Shown here: piece by piece, positions 14,402 to 20,493 of the stretch | Position numbering within the stretch: the first letter of the stretch is position 1 | How the letters are laid out: each line of letters starts with the position of its first letter | NCBI GenBank assembly: GCA_002686195.1 | Contig: NZAS01000208.1 | Span: forward strand, 1-20,493 | Direction: 5' to 3' | DNA from: Candidatus Pacearchaeota archaeon | Lineage (GTDB): Archaea; Nanoarchaeota; Nanoarchaeia; Pacearchaeales; GW2011-AR1 | DNA length: 20,493 nt | Made by a program: the position numbers and the translations under genes | Notes under the pieces: generated by a model | What the model was told of the DNA's origin: nothing | The model's input: only the letters and a program-made list of their open reading frames with translations | The model's database searches: none

Positions 14402-15904
14402 ATGGCTACATTACAAACACAAGTACAAGATATAACAGGCTCTTCAAATGCTGTAGTAGCAGATTATCTTAATAGAGGAGCAAACTTTGTAATATCTTCT
14501 TTACCTAAGCATATGCTTTGGGCTTTTACAGAAGAAACATCTTTTGCTACTTCAAAAGCAACGATTGCTAGTTGGGGTGATAATGGTGGAAATGCTCAAT
14601 TAACTTCTAATGGTCATGGCTTTGTAGTAACTGATAGAATATTAATATCGGGTTCTTCTTCTAATGATGGTATATATATTCCTATTGCTAAAGCGACTAA
14701 TGATATAACAATACCAAAAGCTTATGTTGCTCAAGCAGTTCCCGGCTATGTTTTTAAATTAACGAAATTTGATACTAATGCTATACATAGTGTTAGAAGA
14801 CTTCAGTATGATGCCCAAAAAGTTTTAGATGATGATAGAGGTTTTGTTTTAGATTCAACTAGTTTGCGTTATCCTACTAATACTAATCCTAAATACATTG
14901 TTGAAGGAGATAGTGTTATACCTATTCCATTCCCATCTAATAAAGATGAAGCAAAAATAATACATTTAACAGCACCGGCTTATGCTGATGGTGATCCATT
15001 TTCATATGGTGAGTTTGACCATATAATAGTTAAGTATGCAGCAGCTCTAGATTTTACAGCTTTAGCAAGTTCCACTGCTCCTTCTTGGACAGACGTATCT
15101 ACTCCTGTTGCTCCAACTCCCGATGATTTGGGGGATGTGATGACTATAAGTTCTACAGCTCCAGTTTTACCAACTATTGATGACGTTACTCTAACATTGC
15201 CTAGTACTACTCCAACTTACACAGCACCAGTTTTATCATCTGCTGCATTTTCAGAAACATTCCCTTCATATATTTCTACAGTAATGGGTTCTCTTGATTA
15301 TTCTTCTGTAGATACTAGTTTAACTGAGGAGGATACTGAATTAGTTGGAAGCAAACTTGCTAAAATAAATGCTCAAATTGGAGAATTTTCAGCCCAGCTT
15401 AGAGTGAATCTAGAATCATTTCAAAGTCAACAGGCAGATTATAATCAAAAGTTTGCAGAACATCAGCTTGTAGTCAATAATAATTTTAAAGAGTGGGCAC
15501 AGAATTACACTATAGCCCAGCAAAAGTTTAATGAAGAAAATGTAGTTTATCAGGCTGAATTGCAGAAAGCAATTAAAGATGTTGATTTGGAACAAAACGA
15601 TAAAACACAACAACTGCAGAAGTTTCAAGGGGAGATGAGTATTTACACTCAATCTGTTAATAATGAAATTAAAACATATACCGAGCGAATAGCACAAGCA
15701 CGAGAAAAGTGGGCAGAAGAGAGTGCTAAATATCAAGCTGATTTAAATAGATATAGCGGTGAAATTCAGCAAAATGTTCAACAGACTACAAATGATGCAA
15801 GGAATGCTCAACAGTATATGACTGCTGCTAATACTTATTTTACGATGGCTATGAATGATATTAAAACAGTATTGGCTACAGTCCCTAATGTTAAAGGAGG
15901 ATAG
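14402..15904 (+). CDS. structural protein with long coiled coil, 500 aa
   Basis: 500 residues, no recognised family by name. The N-terminal part is helical then beta (about 50-125), containing GHGFVVTDRILISGSSSNDG, a small beta domain also found in the 17193 gene. Residues about 220-290 are Pro/Thr/Ser-rich and probably extended. Residues about 300-490 are one long Gln/Glu/Lys/Asn-rich coiled coil (REKWAEESAKYQADLNRYSG). This suits a structural rod or spike protein of the head-tail region or an injected internal protein. No ribosome site precedes the ATG, which begins eight bases after the hairpin at 14326-14393, so translation may depend on that structure. Confidence 0.7.
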   Translation: MATLQTQVQDITGSSNAVVADYLNRGANFVISSLPKHMLWAFTEETSFATSKATIASWGDNGGNAQLTSNGHGFVVTDRILISGSSSNDGIYIPIAKATNDITIPKAYVAQAVPGYVFKLTKFDTNAIHSVRRLQYDAQKVLDDDRGFVLDSTSLRYPTNTNPKYIVEGDSVIPIPFPSNKDEAKIIHLTAPAYADGDPFSYGEFDHIIVKYAAALDFTALASSTAPSWTDVSTPVAPTPDDLGDVMTISSTAPVLPTIDDVTLTLPSTTPTYTAPVLSSAAFSETFPSYISTVMGSLDYSSVDTSLTEEDTELVGSKLAKINAQIGEFSAQLRVNLESFQSQQADYNQKFAEHQLVVNNNFKEWAQNYTIAQQKFNEENVVYQAELQKAIKDVDLEQNDKTQQLQKFQGEMSIYTQSVNNEIKTYTERIAQAREKWAEESAKYQADLNRYSGEIQQNVQQTTNDARNAQQYMTAANTYFTMAMNDIKTVLATVPNVKGG

Positions 15905-16183
15905 ATGACAGTTCAAGAGATAATGGAGAGGGCAAAAACTAAGGAAACTAATCTTGTTATTGCTTTAATAAAAGATGCTGTACACTTAATACGTTCTCAA
16001 TATAATGAAGATACAAAAGAATTTACTACAGATTTAATTGATGGTATTAGGGACTACCCAATGCCAATGGATATGGTTAAATTAGTATCTATCTCAGTAA
16101 AAGATACGAATGATGACAAATACAAGAAAATTAGAAGATTGGCGTTTTCACCAACTGTAGTAAAAGATAATTCACCAAATTAG
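15905..16183 (+). CDS. head-tail connector-like protein, 92 aa
   Basis: 92 residues. A helical N-terminus (VQEIMERAKTKETNLVIALI) is followed by a short strand region with DLIDGIRDYPMPMDMVKLVS. The pattern of a helix, then a DGxRDYPMP strand segment and a KYKKIRRL end resembles small connector proteins of tailed phages. AGGAGG sits in the last codons of the previous gene, seven bases before the ATG, and the stop and start are directly adjacent. Translational coupling is likely. I assign the role from pattern and position only. Confidence 0.6.
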   Translation: MTVQEIMERAKTKETNLVIALIKDAVHLIRSQYNEDTKEFTTDLIDGIRDYPMPMDMVKLVSISVKDTNDDKYKKIRRLAFSPTVVKDNSPN

Positions 16184-16192
16184 GAGTAAAAT

Positions 16193-16657
16193 ATGGGGAG
16201 TAGATTAGATTGGAAAGTTAATGCAACACCAGTTGCTGCTGTATCTGCAGGTGAAAATGTTGCTGTTGATACAATAGCTGCTGATTTAGGTAGAAGTATT
16301 GGAGGTGGAGGAAGTATAACTGTAACTTGGGGAGATACTCTTCCTGCTACATTTCCAACTTATATGTCATGTGATACTACTGGAGTAGGAACAGTATTAG
16401 ATTCAGATTCTGGAAATAATGATTTTATTTGGATAAAGAATACAGGGAAAGTATATAGTGCTCCAACAGTTCTTGGTGAAATTTCAACATCTACTGTAGA
16501 TGTTAAATTAGGTTCAGGTGGAGCAGTGATTTGTACTTTAGCAGCTGGTGAGGGTATATTAATTCCTAAGCCCGGTACTACTTATAATTCTGCTGATGAT
16601 TATTATCTTACATCCTCTTCTGATACTATTGCAATAGAGTGGGCTGTTGGTACTTAA
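16193..16657 (+). CDS. beta-rich structural protein, tandem paralogue A, 154 aa
   Basis: 154 residues, almost no helix, rich in Gly, Ser, Thr and Val. It shares order and spacing with the next gene: a D-x-G-x-x-[IL]GGG segment near the start, a FIWIKNTG strand, a TVLGEISTSTVDVKL strand, and an ICTLAAGEGILIPKPG strand. The pair are clearly duplicates. AGGAG lies six bases before the ATG. A virion surface or decoration role is likely from composition. It ends in TAATG, where the final A starts a 10-codon remnant of a neighbouring gene. Confidence 0.7.
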   Translation: MGSRLDWKVNATPVAAVSAGENVAVDTIAADLGRSIGGGGSITVTWGDTLPATFPTYMSCDTTGVGTVLDSDSGNNDFIWIKNTGKVYSAPTVLGEISTSTVDVKLGSGGAVICTLAAGEGILIPKPGTTYNSADDYYLTSSSDTIAIEWAVGT

Positions 16658-16689
16658 TGAGTCGTGATACACATAGGAACTTAATTTAA
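16657..16689 (+). pseudogene. 10-codon remnant of the start of the 17193 gene
   Basis: ATG at 16657 shares its A with the preceding stop and encodes MSRDTHRNLI then TAA. The real gene at 17193 begins MSYDTHKNF, also at a TAATG junction. The DNA is near-identical over about 28 bases. This is best explained by a tandem duplication that copied paralogue plus the start of its downstream neighbour, leaving a stub. The stub ends three bases before the ATG of paralogue B, which has no normally spaced ribosome site, so it may now act as a coupling leader. Confidence 0.8.
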
Positions 16690-16692
16690 ATT

Positions 16693-17193
16693 ATGGCAGA
16701 CACAGGAAAAATAACATACTCTGTGAGTATGACACCAATAACGAATATAGATGTAGTATCTAACCAGAGTGCTGCTCACGATGTAGTTAATAGTGATATA
16801 GGTAAAGCTTTAGGAGGAGGAGCTGATGTAGCGTGTTCGGCAGGGCATACAACAGAAGGTAGTTATACTACTGGAGGTACTCTTACATATTTAAATGCTC
16901 CAGCGACTAGTGGTAGACTTGCATTATTTACAGCAAATACTGTTTATGACTTTGTATTTATAAAACATACAGGATTTCAGTTTACCTCAGGAACAGTTTT
17001 AGGAGCTGTATCAACTCAGAATCTAGTTCTTGAGCAAGAGACTAGTAGTAGTAATTTTGATATAATTTGTGCTATCCCACCGGGTGGAGCAATTGTTTTA
17101 CCAAATGTTCCAGCAATGGGTAGTGGTTGTACTTTTCAAGTGGCTTCATCTGGAGATGCTTCTATTGCTGTTGAGGCAGTTGCGATTACCTAA
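16693..17193 (+). CDS. beta-rich structural protein, tandem paralogue B, 166 aa
   Basis: 166 residues, beta-rich, paralogous to the 16193 product: LGGGADVAC for IGGGGSITV, FVFIKHTG for FIWIKNTG, GTVLGAVST for PTVLGEIST and IICAIPPGGAIVLPNVP for VICTLAAGEGILIPKPG. The N-terminal arm (DTGKITYSVSMTPITNIDVV) is longer. No good ribosome site at usual spacing (AGGAA is about 13 bases away, inside the remnant). It ends in a TAATG overlap with the next gene. Likely a structural protein of the virion; the duplication probably allowed the two copies to diverge in surface loops. Confidence 0.7.
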   Translation: MADTGKITYSVSMTPITNIDVVSNQSAAHDVVNSDIGKALGGGADVACSAGHTTEGSYTTGGTLTYLNAPATSGRLALFTANTVYDFVFIKHTGFQFTSGTVLGAVSTQNLVLEQETSSSNFDIICAIPPGGAIVLPNVPAMGSGCTFQVASSGDASIAVEAVAIT

Positions 17194-17885
17194 TGAGTTA
17201 CGATACACATAAGAATTTCTTTTACGAGCATTTTGGAAGAAAACTAAGGATGTGGCAGCTTCAGTCTGGTGCTGCTGTAGATACTCTTGGTGGTTATAAA
17301 ATTAAGCTTCCAGATGATACTTATGGAAATCAGTTAGTTTATCCTGATGAAGATATTACTGATGGTGTAAGAGTTGAATATACTTCATTAGATGAGCCGT
17401 TTGTTGCTGAAGCATTAGAGACAACTACTGTAGTCGCTTCTGGAACTGGAATAGAATTTATTGATGGTGGTGGATTTGCTGACAGAATAACGGATACAGC
17501 TGGTGGACTTGGTGATTTAGCAGTAGATGATAAGATAAGAATTATAGGGTCTGCTAGTAATGATGGAGATTATACGATAACAGTTGATGGAGGTGCTGGC
17601 AGTATATCTGTTGCAACTGGTTCGTTAACAGATGAAGACCCGGGTGAAAGTATAATAATTTATCAAATTCCTAAAGAAGTTGCTTCCCCTGATGAGACAA
17701 GCCATGTTAATTTAAATAGGATGCTTTCATTAGCCGTTGTATGTTATGTAATGGCTCAGTTGGCAGTAGACCCTAAAGAACAAGGGTATTATATGAACTT
17801 ATTTTGGAGAAAAGTTGGAGACAGCGAAAGTAATAAGAGACAAGTTGCTACTATTATGGTAAGCTCTCCATACGCGATAAAATAG
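17193..17885 (+). CDS. connector / neck-like structural protein with SNDG beta domain, 230 aa
   Basis: 230 residues. N-terminal residues 1-75 (DTHKNFFYEHFGRKLRMWQL) and C-terminal residues 165-230 (MLSLAVVCYVMAQLAVDPKEQ, YMNLFWRKVG) are helical and fit a neck or adaptor protein. Between them, residues about 85-160 form a beta insert with VDDKIRIIGSASNDGDYTI, the same local pattern as in the 500-aa protein. The insert splits an otherwise continuous protein. The start is at the last base of paralogue B's stop. Role inferred from context only. Confidence 0.65.
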   Translation: MSYDTHKNFFYEHFGRKLRMWQLQSGAAVDTLGGYKIKLPDDTYGNQLVYPDEDITDGVRVEYTSLDEPFVAEALETTTVVASGTGIEFIDGGGFADRITDTAGGLGDLAVDDKIRIIGSASNDGDYTITVDGGAGSISVATGSLTDEDPGESIIIYQIPKEVASPDETSHVNLNRMLSLAVVCYVMAQLAVDPKEQGYYMNLFWRKVGDSESNKRQVATIMVSSPYAIK

Positions 17886-17953
17886 TTTTTAAACTAAAAC
17901 AGATATGCCCATGAGAGTTGCCAAGCTCGGTAAGGCATAGAAGGAGAAACAAG

Positions 17954-18277
17954 ATGGCAAAAGGAAGAGAATGGTCTGTAAGAGAATCTTCAGCACCAAT
18001 AGTCAGTGCTGCTATAATGACTGGTCCGGGAGACACTACTATAGTAGAATCTACGTTAAACGGAAAACTCACACCAACAAGAGCATTAATGGGGCTTGTA
18101 GCTCCAGCAGGAACTAATAATCTAGACCTTTATTTAACAGATGGGACTGTTTTAACTCTTCCTGGAGCAACTGTATCAGCAGTATTTGCTCCGGGTGGAA
18201 TAGTTCCATTTGCAATTACTGCATTCAAATTTGCAGCAGGTACAGAGTCTGCATTTAAAATAGTAGCAATTTATTAG
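17954..18277 (+). CDS. small beta-rich structural protein, 107 aa
   Basis: 107 residues from the ATG at 17954, preferred over the earlier in-frame start because AAGGAG lies eight bases before it and the upstream extension (arginine-rich) has no ribosome site. The sequence is beta-rich: TIVESTLNGKLTPTRALMGL, LYLTDGTVLTLPGATV, then GGIVPFAITAFKF. The pattern of short strands and loops suits a virion surface or fibre-base protein. It lies immediately before the tail fibre, whose AGGAG begins at its stop. Function not recognised. Confidence 0.65.
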   Translation: MAKGREWSVRESSAPIVSAAIMTGPGDTTIVESTLNGKLTPTRALMGLVAPAGTNNLDLYLTDGTVLTLPGATVSAVFAPGGIVPFAITAFKFAAGTESAFKIVAIY

Positions 18278-18287
18278 GAGTGGTTAA

Positions 18288-20493
18288 ATGAGAAATTTAA
18301 GTAGAAGTGCCCCATTAACTGGTGGCGGTACAATATCTGGCGACCTGACCATTTCAGGTGATTTAACTGTAACTGGTAGTAGTGCAATAACAACAAATGA
18401 GGTTATTCAAGGTACGTCAATAATAGATGGAGATAGTACAGAAGCATTCCTTGTAAGAAAGGATTCCGATGGTGGGGATATATTTACGGTTGATACTACT
18501 AATTCTGATGTTGCTATTGGCGGAACTCGTTTAACAAGCGAAGGAACGAACCAGAGATTGAAATTTCATGGCTCTGGTGATAATTATGTATGGGTTGGTT
18601 GTGTAAGTGATAATGGATGGGGATATTTAGGTAATTACAATAATGCAAACGGACTACAGTTTTATACTGGTGCTGGTTCTTTTTATTTTAATAACGGCTC
18701 CGTTGGAATTGGAGTTGCGAGTCCTGCAACAAAATTACACATTCACGAATCGACATCTAATACAAGTGCTATCTTGAAATTAAGTGTCGCTGGTGGTTCA
18801 GGTACAGATGCCTATATATTATTTACAGACGACGGAGAAGGCATAAACTGGTCAATAGGTGCTGATGATTCTTCTAATGTATTTAGAATATCCAATAGTT
18901 CGTCTTTAGATACTGATACAAGACTATTAATTGACTCATCAGGCAATGTAGGAATTGGAACTGCGGCTCCAACAAGTGAACTTCAGGTAGATGTAGCCAA
19001 TGGTGGTGGAATAACTATTAATGGACCAAATGTTGATGACCAAGGTGGTGTTCTTGATTTTAAATATGGCGGTTCTTATTGGGTAGGTAGAATAGAGAGT
19101 TTTGAACGGTCTGGAGGTGGAGGTGATTTATTCTTTTATTCGGCTTCATCTGCATCAGAGCCATCTACTCCAACTATGGTAATGTTAAAAAATCAAAATG
19201 TCGGGATTGGGACTGCGAGTCCTACGGAGCAATTATATGTAACAGATACTGTTGCTAATGCGAATCCTATAGAAATATTCAGAAGTGGCAGTTCTAATAT
19301 TGGATACAAAGTAACAAACGGTGATGGATACTGGATAATGGGGAAAGCGTCTGGTGAATTTTTCGGTATAGCACCTGATAGTGCTAATTTAAACTCTGAT
19401 AGTAAATTAGTAGTTACGACAGGTGGCAACGTGGGAATTGGGACTACTAATCCTACGGCGTTACTTGAAGTATCATCTGACGGAACTGATGACGATGCAC
19501 AAGGCATAAAATTGAGAGTACCCGATAGCTCGACAAAACACGCACGAATATCTATGGTGGATGCTAATGACGATTTTCATTGTGGATTTAAATTTTCAAA
19601 AAATGCTGCATCAGATAAAGGTGCTATATATTTTATTACAAGAGATGCAGGTTCAGAAATTACCGCAATGTATCTCGCACCCGATGGCGACGTCGGCATC
19701 GGCACATCGAGTCCAGGTGAATTAATGCATTTAAAATCATCTACAGATGCTAAACCAGTTATAAAAATAGAACAATCTGGGAATAATGTAAATGGTGGTG
19801 GAATTACATTCTTAACAAGTAGCACCGCTACTAATGACGACCTTTCTGGTACTATTAGATTCAAAGGAATGAATGATGCCAGTGAAGAGACTGAATTTGC
19901 TACTATATATGTAAAACATACAGATATTGCAGACGGTTCAGAAGATGGTCAAATGAAGTTTAGAGTAAGAACTGGTGCATCTTTTGATACTAATTTTTTA
20001 CTCGATGGCAACTCCCGAATCTCGCTATCGAATAATGATAGTGGTACTTCAAATACCATATTTGGAAAAGGTGCGGCGGCAAATTTAGATGCTGGTTCTA
20101 ATTACAATACTTTTATAGGTTGGGAAGTTTCAGACGCATCGATGAATGATGCTACATATAATACTGGAGTGGGGTATAGAACATTTAAGGCTTTGACTGA
20201 AGGCGATAACAATGTGGCAATCGGAGCCGATGCAGGGTTAAATATTACAACTGGGTATTCTAATGTTTTGATCGGAAAGTCAGCTGGTGATGCTGTAACT
20301 ACAGGTTGGGGAAATATTGCTATTGGATCTGGTTCTTTTGGTGATTCTACCACCAGTATAGTTTCCATTGCAATTGGTCATGAGGCGTTGGCTAGAGCGG
20401 GTACTCATAGTTCAGATCATAATATTGCTATGGGTTATCGTTGTATGGATGGTTCTTGGGCAGGTGCTTCTAATAATAATATTGCAATTGGTC
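18288..20493 (+). CDS. tail fibre / receptor-binding protein, incomplete at window end
   Basis: Reading frame from ATG 18288 (AGGAG seven bases upstream) stays open to the window edge: at least 735 residues. An N-terminal GDLTISGDLTVTGSS segment is a beta-helix-like start seen in fibres. Five copies of a G-x-VGIG-x-x-x-P segment occur at residues 137, 219, 303, 380 and 467, 77-87 residues apart, the usual spacing unit in trimeric fibres ending in a peptidase S74 chaperone. From about residue 610, shorter repeats with NVAIG, NVLIG, NIAIG and AG resemble YadA-type trimeric adhesin heads. The C-terminal chaperone would lie outside. It probably binds the host surface. Confidence 0.88.
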   Translation, partial: MRNLSRSAPLTGGGTISGDLTISGDLTVTGSSAITTNEVIQGTSIIDGDSTEAFLVRKDSDGGDIFTVDTTNSDVAIGGTRLTSEGTNQRLKFHGSGDNYVWVGCVSDNGWGYLGNYNNANGLQFYTGAGSFYFNNGSVGIGVASPATKLHIHESTSNTSAILKLSVAGGSGTDAYILFTDDGEGINWSIGADDSSNVFRISNSSSLDTDTRLLIDSSGNVGIGTAAPTSELQVDVANGGGITINGPNVDDQGGVLDFKYGGSYWVGRIESFERSGGGGDLFFYSASSASEPSTPTMVMLKNQNVGIGTASPTEQLYVTDTVANANPIEIFRSGSSNIGYKVTNGDGYWIMGKASGEFFGIAPDSANLNSDSKLVVTTGGNVGIGTTNPTALLEVSSDGTDDDAQGIKLRVPDSSTKHARISMVDANDDFHCGFKFSKNAASDKGAIYFITRDAGSEITAMYLAPDGDVGIGTSSPGELMHLKSSTDAKPVIKIEQSGNNVNGGGITFLTSSTATNDDLSGTIRFKGMNDASEETEFATIYVKHTDIADGSEDGQMKFRVRTGASFDTNFLLDGNSRISLSNNDSGTSNTIFGKGAAANLDAGSNYNTFIGWEVSDASMNDATYNTGVGYRTFKALTEGDNNVAIGADAGLNITTGYSNVLIGKSAGDAVTTGWGNIAIGSGSFGDSTTSIVSIAIGHEALARAGTHSSDHNIAMGYRCMDGSWAGASNNNIAIG

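Noticed and set aside
17886..17953. Small frame of 11 codons (MPMRVAKLGKA) and a weak hairpin before the 107-aa gene
   Set aside because: Too short, no ribosome site, stem contains mismatches and lacks a U-tract.
19193..20368. Three - strand frames rich in Pro, Ser and Val
   Set aside because: Shadows of the fibre repeats on the opposite strand; they follow the GGAATTGGAACT repeat units and carry no signals.
1..20493. CRISPR array, tRNA gene, integrase or transposase
   Set aside because: I found no regularly spaced short repeats with unique spacers, no cloverleaf sequence and no recombinase motif on either strand.

Overview
The window is part of the genome of an AT-rich tailed double-stranded DNA bacteriophage. 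A two-subunit terminase, a large P22-like portal, a scaffold candidate, an HK97-fold-type major capsid protein, connector-like proteins and a long repeat-rich tail fibre follow each other on the + strand in normal virion-module order. I see no tape measure, tail tube or sheath. With the roughly 760-residue portal, this favours a short-tailed (podovirus-like) virion, but that is inference because the window ends inside the fibre gene. The host cannot be named. Strong AGGAG-type ribosome sites are frequent, so the host uses ordinary Shine-Dalgarno initiation.

Left arm (about 130-2100, - strand): an operon of six very small genes, four of them (39-58 aa) easily missed. The first five are chained by ATGA stop/start overlaps; two encode single-pass membrane peptides. 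Next comes a lone 76-aa gene with clearly higher GC than its surroundings and its own perfect terminator hairpin. A divergent promoter region then starts the + strand late operon.

Packaging block (2191-7300): a small acidic protein, the small terminase subunit, then three consecutive genes between the terminase subunits that share an ungapped N-terminal motif of about 23 residues in front of unrelated C-terminal domains: an HExxH metallopeptidase-like protein, a pretoxin plus ADP-ribosyltransferase-like toxin, and a second possible metallopeptidase-like protein. The middle gene is flanked by 23-bp direct repeats. This looks like a module of exchangeable tagged effectors, possibly virion cargo, and is the most novel feature of the window. 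The large terminase subunit follows by a GTGA overlap.

Head block (7302-14283): two tiny very basic peptides, one an AT-hook peptide, an M15-family endolysin, two unknown proteins, portal, scaffold candidate, major capsid protein and a probable decoration protein. An unusual hairpin whose loop matches the 16S rRNA anti-Shine-Dalgarno tail lies at 14326-14393.

Connector/tail block (14402-20493): a coiled-coil structural protein, a small connector-like protein, two tandem paralogous beta-rich proteins separated by a 10-codon remnant of the next gene's start (the scar of a tandem duplication), a connector-like protein carrying a beta domain also seen in the coiled-coil protein, a small head-fibre-like protein, and the open-ended fibre gene with five VGIG repeats about 80 residues apart followed by YadA-head-like repeats.
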